Source: Cyanobium sp. ATX 6F1 (GTDB lineage: Bacteria; Cyanobacteriota; Cyanobacteriia; PCC-6307; Cyanobiaceae). From it: DNA of 64,000 nucleotides. The notes under the pieces are model-generated. The model ran no database searches. It was not told where the DNA came from and saw nothing but the letters and a program-made list of their open reading frames with translations. The stretch is taken from positions 1-64,000 of the forward strand of contig NZ_JAGQCS010000010.1 of NCBI RefSeq assembly GCF_024346315.1, written 5' to 3'. A program made the position numbers and the translations under genes. Positions 8,576-17,400 of the stretch are shown one piece after another (the stretch's first letter is position 1; each line of letters starts with the position of its first letter).

Positions 8576-8827
8576 TCAGATCTCCAGCAGGCCGTCCTGC
8601 TGACGCGGGTCGGTTGGGGAAGGGCCGAATTTTCCAGGGTTGCGGGGCACCATCTGCACCGTAGAGGCCAGGTGCTCCGGTTGCTCCTCCAGGCACAGCA
8701 GCCATTCGGCGAACTCTTGGGTGATGGCGTAGCTGTCCTCGAACCGCTCGCTGGCGTCGAGGGTGCCGATTCGGGCCATCGCCCAGTTCACCGCCACGGT
8801 GAGCCGTCGGTAGGCGGAGCCGTTCAT
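8576..8827 (-). CDS. small conserved cyanobacterial protein, unknown function
   Basis: An 83-residue protein starting MNGSAYRRLTVAVNWAMAR and containing the segment EFAEWLLCLEEQPEHLA. I do not recognise a functional family; the sequence looks like an all-helical soluble protein conserved in picocyanobacteria. ATG 8827 is preferred; an in-frame ATG at 8863 would add 12 hydrophilic residues. It lies 112 bp upstream of the NTRC gene on the same strand, with no terminator apparent between them. Confidence 0.7.
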   Translation of the reverse strand: MNGSAYRRLTVAVNWAMARIGTLDASERFEDSYAITQEFAEWLLCLEEQPEHLASTVQMVPRNPGKFGPSPTDPRQQDGLLEI

Positions 8828-8921
8828 GGATCCCTCTGAGCTGGCACCACGCTGGTCGTCCATGGGGCGATTGAGGCGTTGCTACGCAGAACGTCGCATT
8901 TTTTTCGCTATTGGAATGTAA

Positions 8922-10391
8922 TCAGGACTGCAGGAACGCCGGTAAGTGGGGCCCCCCCAGCCGCAATTCCGCCCCTGCCCGGTCCGCCAGGGCCTGCAGC
9001 GGCAGGCCCTGGGCCGAGCTGCCTCCGGCGCAGGGCTCCTCCGGCAGCGGACGGCTGCGCACCAGGTAGGGCTCCACCAGTGACCAGCTGCGGGCGTAGC
9101 CGATCAGCAGCGGATCGGCCGGGGCATAAACGAACGAAGGCTGACGCGGAATCGGCTCGAGCGACGAGCGGCTGCCGTCCATGCGCACCGCCCGGGTGAT
9201 CGCCTGCACGAAGCGGCTGCGGGTCACCACGGTGGTCAGGTAGGCCACCACCCGCAGCCGCGGGGCATCGAAGCCCTCGGCGCACATGTCGATGCTCACC
9301 AGCCAATGAGCCTCCCCCGCCTGGAAGGCCGCCAGTCGCTGGGGGGCCTCCGGGTCCTGGGAGTGCACCAGCAGCACCCGGTCCCCTTCCTCCTCCAGCA
9401 GTCCTGTGATGCGGCGGGCGTGGGCAATGTCGCGGGCGATCACCAGTCCGCCGGCCTGGGGGTGCTCCCGGCGCACGCGTTCCAGACGGCGCCTGGCATT
9501 GAGCAGAAGCCGCAGGGCGATGCTGCTGGCGTCTCCAAGGCGGATCGCCCGGCGCAGGTTGCGGGCGCGCCAGCTCTCGCGGGTTTCAACCGAGAGCGGA
9601 GAGCCTTCCAGTTCGCCGCTGGCCGCCCCCGCCCGTCCGTGGTCCACCCAGCCGTCCTGGAAGCGGAATTCGAGCGGACGCACGTCGCCGGCCACGATCA
9701 GCTGCCGCGGCTCGACGCTCAGGTCGGGCTCGATGCGCCAGGCGGTCTGGCCCTGCTCCAGCACCGGCACCCGGCGGGCGGCGCAGAAGGCCAGGTTGTC
9801 GGCGCGAAACGGTGTGCCGGTGAGCCCCAGGCGCAGGGCGGCAGGCTCGCTGAGGCTGGTGAAGGCATGGCCCCAGGCGGCGGCGTCCGGTTCCTCGGGA
9901 TCGACCCCCAGGTGGTGCACCTCATCGGCGATCGCCAGCAGCCGCCCGATCCCGGCCCCGGCGAGGGCCTGCTTCAGGGCCAGCCGGTGGCGGCCCGCCC
10001 CCTGGTAGGTGAGCAGCAGCCCCTGCCAGGGTTCGCGCTCCTCCCTGGGTGCCAGATCCTGGGGTTGGTCGGGATCCCAGTCCCGCAGCCGCAGGCCGAG
10101 GCGCTCGGCGGCGCCGCGCCACTGGGAGGCGATCGAGCTGCGGTGGCAGAACACCAGGAAATGGCTCAGGCGCCCCTCGTGGTGCAGGCGCTGGAAACCC
10201 AGCAGGGCGCCCAGGGTCTTGCCGGCGCCGGGGCCGGCGTGGATCAGCACATCGTGGCCGCTGGGCTCGGGGCGCTCCAGGCGCCGGCGCAGGAGCCCGA
10301 TCAGCTGGCTCTGCCACTGGCGGGGCCGCAGGGAAGGCGGGGCCCCGGGGGCGGGCCGCGCCGCGCCCAAGTCAAAGGAGGGGGCCGACAT
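8922..10391 (-). CDS. DEAD/DEAH-box superfamily 2 helicase
   Basis: A 489-residue SF2 helicase-like ATPase. It has Walker A GPGAGKT, the DEAH-like box ADEVHHLG, motif III LTGTPFRADN, and the C-terminal motifs VSIDMCAEGFDAP (IV/V) and QAITRAVRMD (VI). The arrangement resembles the helicase part of type III restriction and SSL2-type repair helicases. No nuclease, methylase or specificity gene is adjacent, so a restriction role is not supported; a DNA repair role is possible. The start is ATG 10391. Confidence 0.88.
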   Translation of the reverse strand: MSAPSFDLGAARPAPGAPPSLRPRQWQSQLIGLLRRRLERPEPSGHDVLIHAGPGAGKTLGALLGFQRLHHEGRLSHFLVFCHRSSIASQWRGAAERLGLRLRDWDPDQPQDLAPREEREPWQGLLLTYQGAGRHRLALKQALAGAGIGRLLAIADEVHHLGVDPEEPDAAAWGHAFTSLSEPAALRLGLTGTPFRADNLAFCAARRVPVLEQGQTAWRIEPDLSVEPRQLIVAGDVRPLEFRFQDGWVDHGRAGAASGELEGSPLSVETRESWRARNLRRAIRLGDASSIALRLLLNARRRLERVRREHPQAGGLVIARDIAHARRITGLLEEEGDRVLLVHSQDPEAPQRLAAFQAGEAHWLVSIDMCAEGFDAPRLRVVAYLTTVVTRSRFVQAITRAVRMDGSRSSLEPIPRQPSFVYAPADPLLIGYARSWSLVEPYLVRSRPLPEEPCAGGSSAQGLPLQALADRAGAELRLGGPHLPAFLQS

Positions 10392-10452
10392 GGCGCCATT
10401 GTGTCGGCAGCGCCAACCTCCCTAGAACGGGTGCCGTAAGCCAGGCGTTGCG

Positions 10453-11118
10453 ATGGGTTTGTTGGCGGTGAGCGGGGCTTCCGGCAAGACCGGCTGGCGG
10501 GTGGTGCAGGAGGCCCTGGGGCGCGGCTGGAGCGTTCGGGCGATCGTGCGCCCCGACTCCGAGCTGCCCGAGGGTCTCGAGGGGGCCGAGGTGGTGCGGC
10601 TGGAGCTGGGCGATGGCCCGGCCCTGCGCGCGGCCCTTGAGGGGGTCGACGCCCTGGTGATCGCCACCGGCGCCCGCCCTTCGATCGACCTCACGGGCCC
10701 GCTGCGGGTGGATGCCCTGCTGGTGCGGGCCCAGGCCGAGGCCTGCCAGGCGGCGGGGGTGCGCCGGCTGGTGCTGGTGAGCTCGCTCTGCAGCGGCAGG
10801 TGGCTGCACCCGCTGAATCTGTTTGGCCTGATCCTGCTCTGGAAGGGGCTGGGGGAGCGCTGGTTGGCAGGCAGCGGCCTGGATTGGACGGTGATTCGTC
10901 CCGGTGGCCTCAACGAGAACGAGGAGAACCTGGAGGCCCAGGGCATCCGCTTCTCCGGTCCGGACCAGCAGGAGAGCAACAGCATCCCCCGGCGCCTGGT
11001 GGCCCGGGTGACGCTTGATGCCCTGGACGATCCGGCGGCGATCGGGCGGATCATCGAGATCACCAGCGGTGAGGCGGTGCCGCGGCAGGAGCTGAGCCGC
11101 TGGCTCCAGGCCGCCTGA
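10453..11118 (+). CDS. NAD(P)-binding atypical short-chain dehydrogenase
   Basis: A 221-residue Rossmann protein with LLAVSGASGKTGWRVVQEAL at the N-terminus and GVRRLVLVSSLCSG in the middle; WTVIRPGGLNENEENL follows. It belongs to the NmrA/atypical SDR5 group, like plant and cyanobacterial proteins of unclear substrate. It is shorter than ycf39 in this window and not a close copy. It is divergent from the helicase, 61 bp apart, and lies upstream of the pnt genes on the same strand; a shared transcript is possible but the 120-bp gap makes this uncertain. Confidence 0.85.
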   Translation: MGLLAVSGASGKTGWRVVQEALGRGWSVRAIVRPDSELPEGLEGAEVVRLELGDGPALRAALEGVDALVIATGARPSIDLTGPLRVDALLVRAQAEACQAAGVRRLVLVSSLCSGRWLHPLNLFGLILLWKGLGERWLAGSGLDWTVIRPGGLNENEENLEAQGIRFSGPDQQESNSIPRRLVARVTLDALDDPAAIGRIIEITSGEAVPRQELSRWLQAA

Positions 11119-11238
11119 GGCCGCCCGGGCCCAATGGAGGCCGGATTGTGTGCCGGACTGCGCACAAAGCCGACCGGGTCGTGGCACGGGGCGCTGGGAT
11201 TGTCGATCACTGAGGCAAGACCCATCAGCGAAGCCGCC

Positions 11239-12408
11239 TTGACGACTGTGTTGGTTCCGCGGGAGCGGCGCTCCGGGGAGACCCGGGTGGCGGCCACCCC
11301 TGAGACCGTGAAGCGCCTGCTGGCCCGGGGGGCACGGGTCTGGATCGAAGCCGAAGCCGGCCGGGCGGCCGGCTACAGCGATGCGGCCTTCAACGAAGCG
11401 GGGGCGGAGGTGTTCCCCACCTCCGAGAGCCTCGAGCGCTGGCGCCAGGCCGATGTGGTTCTGTCGGTGCAGGCACCGCTGCTGAGCTCGGAGGGGGGTG
11501 ATGGTCGGCTGGAGGCCCTGCCGGCGGGCAGCCTGGTGCTGGGCCTGTTGGATCCCTACCGCAACCAGGCCCTGATCGACCAGCTGGAACTGGGCCGGGT
11601 GTCGTCCCTGGCGCTGGAGCTGCTGCCGCGGATCAGCCGGGCCCAGGCGATGGATGTGCTCTCGTCCCAGGCCAACATCGCCGGCTACAAGGCCGTGCTG
11701 CTGGCCGCCGCAGCCCTGGATCGCTTCTTCCCGATGCTGATGACAGCGGCAGGCACGGTGCAGCCCGCCAAGGTGGTGGTGCTGGGCGCCGGCGTGGCGG
11801 GCCTGCAGGCGGTGGCCACGGCCCGCCGGCTCGGAGCGGTGGTCCGGGTGAGTGATGTGCGCCCCGCCGCCCGCGAACAGGTGGAATCGCTTGGGGCCCG
11901 GTTCATCGAGCCACCCCAGCTGGAGGAGGCTCCTGGTGAGGCGGGGGGCTATGCCCGTGAGGCCGGAGCCGTGTTCCAGGAGGCCCAGCGCCAGATCCTC
12001 GCCAAGCAGCTCGAGGACGCCGATGTGGTGATCTGCACGGCCCAGGTGCCCGGTCGGCCGGCACCGTTGCTGATCACCGAGGAGATGCTGGCGGGGATGC
12101 GCCCGGGGTCGGTGGTGGTCGACCTGGCGGTGGCCCAGGGGGGCAACTGCGCCTCCAGCCGGGCCGACGCCGAGGAGTGGGTGGGCGGAGTGCTGGTGAT
12201 CGGGGCGGGCAATCTGGCGGCCACGGTGCCCCAGCACGCCAGCGCGCTCTACGCCCGCAACCTGGCCGCCCTGCTGGAGGTGGTGCTCAAGGAGGGCACG
12301 ATCCACATCGATCCGGAGGATCCCTTGCTGGACCCCTGCCTGCTCACCCATGGGGGGGCCTGCCGGCGCCCCGATCTACGTCCCGCCCGCACGGAGGCCA
12401 CAGCATGA
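11239..12408 (+). CDS. pntA: NAD(P) transhydrogenase subunit alpha, part 1 (PntA1)
   Basis: A soluble NAD-binding subunit of the proton-translocating transhydrogenase. Motifs: PRERRSGETRVAATPETVK at the start, LSSQANIAGYKAVL, the nucleotide-binding VVLGAGVAGLQAVATARRLGA, and VVDLAVAQGGN. It transfers hydride between NADH and NADP+ with PntB. The start is uncertain: a TTG at 11239 gives the family N-terminus, while the frame is open to ATG 11134. Its stop overlaps the ATG of the next gene (ATGA), so the three pnt genes are coupled. In cyanobacteria PntA is split, as here. Confidence 0.93.
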   Translation: MTTVLVPRERRSGETRVAATPETVKRLLARGARVWIEAEAGRAAGYSDAAFNEAGAEVFPTSESLERWRQADVVLSVQAPLLSSEGGDGRLEALPAGSLVLGLLDPYRNQALIDQLELGRVSSLALELLPRISRAQAMDVLSSQANIAGYKAVLLAAAALDRFFPMLMTAAGTVQPAKVVVLGAGVAGLQAVATARRLGAVVRVSDVRPAAREQVESLGARFIEPPQLEEAPGEAGGYAREAGAVFQEAQRQILAKQLEDADVVICTAQVPGRPAPLLITEEMLAGMRPGSVVVDLAVAQGGNCASSRADAEEWVGGVLVIGAGNLAATVPQHASALYARNLAALLEVVLKEGTIHIDPEDPLLDPCLLTHGGACRRPDLRPARTEATA

Positions 12409-12704
12409 GCGAAACGTTTTCCCTTTCCGAGGCCCTCTGGGTGCTGCTGCTGGGCAGCCTCCTGGGCTTCGAGCTGATCGGCAAGGTGCCGCCCACCCTG
12501 CACACGCCCTTGATGTCGGGGGCCAACGCGATCAGCGGCATCACTCTTTTGGCGGCCCTGGCCCTGATCGGTCAGGCCACGACCCCGGCCCTGCGCCTGG
12601 TGGGGGCGGTGGCGCTGGGCTTTGCCCTGTTCAACGTGGTGGGAGGTTTCCTGGTGACCGATCGGATGCTGGCGATGTTCCGCCGTCGGGGGCCGGCCTC
12701 ATGA
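12405..12704 (+). CDS. pntA2: NAD(P) transhydrogenase subunit alpha, part 2 (PntA2)
   Basis: A 99-residue membrane protein corresponding to the C-terminal membrane part of E. coli PntA. It has three hydrophobic segments and the family motif HTPLMSGANAISGI. Together with PntB it forms the proton channel of the transhydrogenase in the cytoplasmic or thylakoid membrane. It overlaps pntA by 4 bp and pntB by 4 bp (ATGA at both junctions). Confidence 0.94.
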   Translation: MSETFSLSEALWVLLLGSLLGFELIGKVPPTLHTPLMSGANAISGITLLAALALIGQATTPALRLVGAVALGFALFNVVGGFLVTDRMLAMFRRRGPAS

Positions 12705-14101
12705 GCCACCTCGCGATCGATCTGGGGGCGGTGCTGCTGCTGGCCCTGGGGCTCAAGGGACTCTCGCGGATCCGCACGGCCCGCTGGGCCAATGGCCTGG
12801 CGGCGGCGGCGATGGGCCTGGCGGTGGTGGGTCTGTTGCTCGACCAGGGCCTGGCCGGCTGGCCGTGGATGCTGTTGGGGCTGGTGCTGGGCAGCAGCGT
12901 GGGTGCCGTGGTGGCCTACAAGGTGCCGATGACCTCGATGCCGGAGGTGGTGGCCCTGTTCAACGGCTGTGGCGGTGTGGCCTCGCTGCTGGTGGCGCTC
13001 GGCGCTTCGGCCCTGCCCACGCCCCTGGGCCTGCTGGCGGTGTTGTCGGTGCTGGTGTCGGTTCTGGTGGGCTCGATCACCTTCAGCGGTTCGATCGTGG
13101 CGATGGGCAAGTTGCAGGGATGGCTGCCGACCCCCGGCTGGATGCTCCTGCCCCAGCGCCATGGGGTCAACATCACCCTGGCCCTGCTCGCTCTGGCCAG
13201 TTCCGTTCTGGTGCTCAACGGTCTGCCGGCTGGTCTGCCGGCGCTCACGGTCTTCTCCCTGCTGCTCGGGGTCGGGCTCACCCTGCCCGTGGGCGGCGCC
13301 GACATGCCTGTGGTGATCTCGCTGCTCAACTCCTATTCCGGCGTGGCGGCGGCGGCGGCGGGCTTCGTGGTCGGCAGCCAGCTGCTGATCGTCGCCGGCG
13401 CCATGGTCGGGGCGGCCGGGCTGATCCTGACCCAGGTGATGTGCACGGGCATGAACCGCTCGCTCACCTCGGTGCTGTTCGGCGGTGCCCTCGGCGGCGG
13501 CGCCACGGCCAGCGGCGACGACGGCCAGGGCTACACCTCGGTCACCTCCTGCAGCGCCGAGGAGTGTGCCCTGACCCTGGAGCAGGCGGAGCGGGTGGTG
13601 TTCGTGCCGGGCTACGGCCTGGCGGTGGCCCAGGCCCAGCACGGGCTCAAGGAACTGGCCCGGCTGCTGGAGCAGCACGGGATCGAGGTGAGCTACGCGA
13701 TCCACCCGGTGGCGGGGCGCATGCCCGGCCACATGAATGTGCTGCTGGCGGAGGCGGATGTGCCCTACGAGCAGCTGATCGAGATGGATGTGATCAACCC
13801 CGATTTCCCGCGCACGGATGTGGTGATCGTGCTGGGGGCCAATGACGTGGTGAACCCCCAGGCCAAGAACGATCCCAGCAGCCCCCTTTACGGGATGCCC
13901 GTGCTGGAGGTGGATCAGGCCCGTTCGGTGTTCGTCGTCAAGCGCAGCCTGGGCTCGGGCTATTCCGGGATCCGCAATTCTCTGTTCGAGCTGCCCCAGA
14001 CCTCGATGGTGTTTGGCGATGCCAAGCAGGTTCTGCTAGCTCTGACCCAGGAGCTGCGGGCGTTGGGTGTCGGCAAACAGGCGGTGGGAGCCTCCTCCTG
14101 A
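12701..14101 (+). CDS. pntB: NAD(P) transhydrogenase subunit beta (PntB)
   Basis: A 466-residue protein. The N-terminal two thirds hold about eight or nine membrane helices, including AYKVPMTSMPEVVALFNGCG and ADMPVVISLLNSYSGVAAAA. The C-terminal third is the NADP-binding domain with VPGYGLAVAQAQH, VSYAIHPVAGRMPGHMNVLL and VVIVLGANDVVNPQA. It completes the transhydrogenase that balances NADH and NADPH using proton motive force. ATG 12701 overlaps the pntA2 stop. Confidence 0.96.
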   Translation: MSHLAIDLGAVLLLALGLKGLSRIRTARWANGLAAAAMGLAVVGLLLDQGLAGWPWMLLGLVLGSSVGAVVAYKVPMTSMPEVVALFNGCGGVASLLVALGASALPTPLGLLAVLSVLVSVLVGSITFSGSIVAMGKLQGWLPTPGWMLLPQRHGVNITLALLALASSVLVLNGLPAGLPALTVFSLLLGVGLTLPVGGADMPVVISLLNSYSGVAAAAAGFVVGSQLLIVAGAMVGAAGLILTQVMCTGMNRSLTSVLFGGALGGGATASGDDGQGYTSVTSCSAEECALTLEQAERVVFVPGYGLAVAQAQHGLKELARLLEQHGIEVSYAIHPVAGRMPGHMNVLLAEADVPYEQLIEMDVINPDFPRTDVVIVLGANDVVNPQAKNDPSSPLYGMPVLEVDQARSVFVVKRSLGSGYSGIRNSLFELPQTSMVFGDAKQVLLALTQELRALGVGKQAVGASS

Positions 14102-15191
14102 GGGGATTGCGGCCCGTCTGGGCCTGGGGGAGTTCCGCCAGCGGGCCCCCTGGTGGGGCGCCGATCTGCAGACCCTGCGCGACAGCCTGCGTCAGCCGAC
14201 CCTGCAGCCCGAGCATGGTGAACCCTTTGAGCTGCCGATCGGCGGCGGCGACCGCCTGCTGGCCCTGCTCGATCGGCCCGCCACGGCACCGCGGGCGCTG
14301 GTGCTGCTCACCCCGGGCCTGGGCGGCTGCAGCGAAGGGCAGGGGGTGGGACGGCTGGCCCTGAGCCTGCAGGGGGCGGGTCTGGCGGTGGTGCGGCTCA
14401 ACCTGCGGGGGGCCGGGCGAGGGCGGCCCCTGGCCCGGGGAACCTACGCCGCCCAGGTCAACCGCGACCTGGCGCCGGTGCTGGTCTGGGCCCGCCAGCT
14501 CGCCAGCCGGCTGGGCCCCTCCCCCTCCCGTCCGTTGCCGCTGCTGGGGGCGGGTATCTCCATGGGCGGAACCCTGCTGCTCAATGCCGTGCTGGATCCG
14601 GAGTTGCGGCCCCAATCCCTTGCCACCGCCCAGCCTGTGCTCGATGGCCTGGTGACGATCAGCAGCCCCCTGGATCTGATCGCCTGCTCCCGGTTCATCG
14701 ATCGCCCGCGCAACCGCCTCTACATCAACTGGCTGTTGCGCGGCCTGCGCCGCCAGACCCTGGCTGATCCCCATGGGGTGACCGAGCAGGAGCGCTCGGC
14801 CCTGGCCCATGTGCGCACGATTCGCCAGTTCGATGCGGCGATCACCGCCCCCCGCTGGGGCTACGACTCGGTGGAGCACTACTACGCCGAGGCCAGCCCG
14901 TTGCGGCGCCTCACCGAAGAGCTTGAGGCGACCGCAGCGATGGGCTCGGAGGCCGGCGCCGACGCCGGGCGGCTCCCCCCGACCCTGGTGATCCACGCCG
15001 ACGACGACCCCTGGGTGCCGGCGGCCCCAGCCCGGGCCCTGGAGCAGGCGGCCACCGCCCGCCCGGAGGGACCGCTTCAGGTGGTACTCACCCGGGGCGG
15101 GGGGCACAACGGTTTTCACGCCCCGGGCGGCTGCTGGAGCGACCGGCTGGCGACCCGCTGGTTGGAGCACCTGGCCCTTGGGGACGCCTGA
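14067..15191 (+). CDS. YheT-type alpha/beta hydrolase
   Basis: A 374-residue alpha/beta hydrolase of the YheT/UPF0017 type. It shows LVLLTPGLGGCSEG (oxyanion), GAGISMGGTLLL (nucleophile Ser), LVIHADDDPWVP (acid) and GGGHNGF (His). The substrate is unknown. The GTG start at 14067 makes it overlap the end of pntB by 35 bp, so it may be translated from the same mRNA. There is no later good start before the conserved region that begins GEFRQRAPWWGADLQTL. Confidence 0.85.
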   Translation: MSANRRWEPPPEGIAARLGLGEFRQRAPWWGADLQTLRDSLRQPTLQPEHGEPFELPIGGGDRLLALLDRPATAPRALVLLTPGLGGCSEGQGVGRLALSLQGAGLAVVRLNLRGAGRGRPLARGTYAAQVNRDLAPVLVWARQLASRLGPSPSRPLPLLGAGISMGGTLLLNAVLDPELRPQSLATAQPVLDGLVTISSPLDLIACSRFIDRPRNRLYINWLLRGLRRQTLADPHGVTEQERSALAHVRTIRQFDAAITAPRWGYDSVEHYYAEASPLRRLTEELEATAAMGSEAGADAGRLPPTLVIHADDDPWVPAAPARALEQAATARPEGPLQVVLTRGGGHNGFHAPGGCWSDRLATRWLEHLALGDA

Positions 15192-15209
15192 GCTTCCCCT
15201 GATGAACGC

Positions 15210-15443
15210 TCAGTCGCTGGGGGGCTCGAGGCGCCCATCGGCCTCCACCAGCCGCCCGATCAGCAGAGCCCTGGTTTCGGGATGCCCCGACACCGTGAGC
15301 TGGCCATTGCTGGCCCACCAGTTGAGCCGCTCGCCGCTGTCGAAGACGAATTCTTCGAAGGGACCCTCGTGCAGCCAGTGGCCCGGTTCCCCGAGCACGG
15401 CCACCAGTTCCTTGAGCTCCTGCAGGGTTCCCGGGAAGTTCAC
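15210..15443 (-). CDS. small conserved protein, unknown function
   Basis: A 77-residue soluble protein beginning MNFPGTLQELKELVAVLGEP and containing FDSGERLNWWASNGQLTVSG. It is compact, with a likely alpha plus beta fold, and looks like a small protein conserved in picocyanobacteria. No function can be assigned. It is the third gene of a leftward group dxr, ferredoxin-like gene, this gene, with a 31-bp gap to the previous one. Confidence 0.72.
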   Translation of the reverse strand: MNFPGTLQELKELVAVLGEPGHWLHEGPFEEFVFDSGERLNWWASNGQLTVSGHPETRALLIGRLVEADGRLEPPSD

Positions 15444-15474
15444 GCGCGGAGCTGGATCGAGGCCATGTCGGAGC

Positions 15475-15861
15475 CTACGGCGATTCGACGGCAGGGAAGG
15501 CGGCGAAGGGGGTGCGGCGCAGCACCCATTCCTCCACCACCCGGCCGCCGATCAGGTGCTCGCGCACGATGCGCTCCAGCCGCTGGGCGGTCGCTTCGCC
15601 GTACCAGATGCCCTCGGGCCAGACCAGCAGGATCGGCCCGCCGCTGCAATGGCGAAGACAATCTGCCTTGGTGCGCAGCACGATCCCCCCGGCGCGCGCG
15701 GGATTCTCCAGATCCAGCTCGCGCACCAGGGCCTTGAGCCGCTCCCAGCTGGCGGCCCCCACGGCGGGGTCGCAGCAGGTGGGGCGGCTGGGGGTGGCGC
15801 AGAGCAGCAGGTGGTGCTGGATGACCATGGGGCCCTTGGCCGTTTCACCGGGCAAGGCCAT
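15475..15861 (-). CDS. thioredoxin-like (2Fe-2S) ferredoxin
   Basis: A 128-residue protein of the thioredoxin-like [2Fe-2S] ferredoxin family (NuoE-like fold). Four cysteines fit the cluster ligands: LLLCATPSRPTCC in the first part and ADCLRHCSGGP in the second. VWPEGIWYGEATAQRLERIV is the typical C-terminal motif. Its electron partner is unknown. Its ATG overlaps the dxr stop by 1 bp (TGATG), so it is coupled to dxr. Since the downstream MEP pathway enzymes IspG/IspH need reducing power, a role as electron donor is possible but only inference. Confidence 0.85.
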   Translation of the reverse strand: MALPGETAKGPMVIQHHLLLCATPSRPTCCDPAVGAASWERLKALVRELDLENPARAGGIVLRTKADCLRHCSGGPILLVWPEGIWYGEATAQRLERIVREHLIGGRVVEEWVLRRTPFAAFPAVESP

Positions 15862-17102
15862 CAGGCGGTGATCAGCTTGGCGGGGGCAGTTCCGGCGGTC
15901 TCGCGCACGGCGGCGCGGGCCCAGGCGTCAACGGCGAGCACCTCCTCCAGGCTGGGGTCGCTGCGCAGATCGGGGCCGTGGCGTTCGCAGGTGTGCTCGA
16001 TCAGTCGCGGGATGTCGAGGAAATGGATCTGCTCCTCGAGGAACAGGGCCACGGCCTGTTCGTTGGCGGCGTTGAGCACCGCCGGCATCGTGCCGCCGGC
16101 GCGGCCGGCGGCGTAGGCGAGCTGCATGCAGGGGTACTTGGCCCGGTCGGGGGCGCGGAAGCTCAGGGTGCCCACTTCCGTGAGGTCAAGGCGACGCCAG
16201 GGGGTTTCCAGGCGCTCGGGCCAGCTGAGGCAGTAGAGGAGCGGCAGCTTCATGTCGGGCCAGCCCAGCTGCGCCAGCACCGAGGAATCGCTCAGCTCCA
16301 CCATCGAGTGAATGATGCTCTGGGGGTGGACCACGATCTCGATCTGGTCGTAGCCGAGGCCGAAGAGGTAATGGGCCTCGATCACCTCCAGCCCCTTGTT
16401 CATCAAGGTGGCGGAATCCACGGTGATCTTGCGCCCCATCGACCAGTTGGGGTGGCTGGTGGCGTCGGCCACGGTGGCCTTGGCCAGATCGGCGGCGGGC
16501 CAGTCGCGGAAGGCACCGCCGGAGGCGGTGAGCTGGATGCGGCGCAGGCCCGGGGTGGGCACACCCGTGGAGAGGCGGGCCGTGTCGGCCCAGGGGGTGC
16601 CCTGCAGGCACTGGAAGATGGCGGAGTGCTCGGAATCGGCCGGTAGTAGGCGGCTGCCGCTCTTTTTGAGTTCGGGCAGCACCACCGGGCCGGCGGCGAT
16701 CAGGGTTTCCTTGTTGGCCAGGGCCAGATCCTTGCCGGCGCGGATCGCCCCAAGGGTGGGCAGCAGGCCGGCGCAGCCGACGATGCCGGTCACCACCAGA
16801 TCGGCCGAAGGCCAGGCGGCCGCGGCGCACAGGCCCTCGGGCCCCCCGAGCAGCTCCGGCAGCGGCTCGGGGCGCTGGCCGGGCTCGAGATCCTGCAGCC
16901 GCTGGCGCAGGGCCGCCACCAGCTCGGCGTCGGCCAGGGCCACCACCTCGGGGCGGTGCTGGAGGATCTGCTCGATCAGGAGATCGAGGTTGCGGCCGGC
17001 CGTGAGCGCCACCACCTTGAAGCGCTCGGGAAACTCCGAGGCCAGCTCCAGGGTCTGGGTGCCGATCGAACCGGTGGAGCCCAGCACGCTGATGGCTTTC
17101 AC
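15861..17102 (-). CDS. dxr: 1-deoxy-D-xylulose 5-phosphate reductoisomerase
   Basis: A 413-residue enzyme that converts DXP to MEP, the committed step of the plastid-type isoprenoid pathway. It has NADPH motif [32 protein letters not shown], the substrate/metal motif [14 protein letters not shown], and [19 protein letters not shown] followed by EAHYLFG. I chose the GTG at 17102 (VKAISVLG), which matches the family N-terminus. The frame is open further upstream to ATG 17159, but that would overlap the divergent small gene at 17158. Confidence 0.95.
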   Translation of the reverse strand: MKAISVLGSTGSIGTQTLELASEFPERFKVVALTAGRNLDLLIEQILQHRPEVVALADAELVAALRQRLQDLEPGQRPEPLPELLGGPEGLCAAAAWPSADLVVTGIVGCAGLLPTLGAIRAGKDLALANKETLIAAGPVVLPELKKSGSRLLPADSEHSAIFQCLQGTPWADTARLSTGVPTPGLRRIQLTASGGAFRDWPAADLAKATVADATSHPNWSMGRKITVDSATLMNKGLEVIEAHYLFGLGYDQIEIVVHPQSIIHSMVELSDSSVLAQLGWPDMKLPLLYCLSWPERLETPWRRLDLTEVGTLSFRAPDRAKYPCMQLAYAAGRAGGTMPAVLNAANEQAVALFLEEQIHFLDIPRLIEHTCERHGPDLRSDPSLEEVLAVDAWARAAVRETAGTAPAKLITA

Positions 17103-17157
17103 GGGATCGAGCGCGCGGTTGGCGCCTAGTGTCCCACCGTTGATGGTGCCCTGGACC

Positions 17158-17400
17158 ATGCTCTGGCTGAAGCGCTGGAACTTCATCGAACGGGCCAAGC
17201 TGGAACGGGAGCTCTGGGAGGCCTTTGAGCGGGGGGAGTCGATCGAGGCGCTGCTGGAGGCCTGCCCCGCCGACGATCTGTTCCGCCGAGAGGTCTGGAG
17301 CACCACGGTGGTGCGCATCCGCCGGATCGAGGCGCTGATGGCTGGGAAAGGGCCCACCTCTGCCGGAGCCGCCGCCGAGGACCCGAACGTTTCTCGATGA
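17158..17400 (+). CDS. small conserved cyanobacterial protein, unknown function
   Basis: An 80-residue hydrophilic helical protein starting [20 protein letters not shown]. The charge pattern and the divergent position next to dxr argue for a real gene rather than chance. The next gene starts at ATG 17397, overlapping its TGA by 4 bp. No function is known. The first codon lies one base from an alternative dxr start, which is another reason to prefer the shorter dxr. Confidence 0.68.
   Translation: MLWLKRWNFIERAKLERELWEAFERGESIEALLEACPADDLFRREVWSTTVVRIRRIEALMAGKGPTSAGAAAEDPNVSR

Noticed and set aside
8864-8921. T-run ATTTTTTTCG as a possible terminator between helicase and the small gene
   Set aside because: No stable GC-rich stem precedes it on either strand.
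8922-10391. Restriction-modification system based on the helicase
   Set aside because: No methylase, nuclease or specificity gene is adjacent; neighbours are core genes.
10372-12351. A 659-codon reverse-strand frame over the SDR and pntA genes
   Set aside because: It is rich in His, Gln and Gly as expected of a shadow frame, with no known domain; forward genes are clear.
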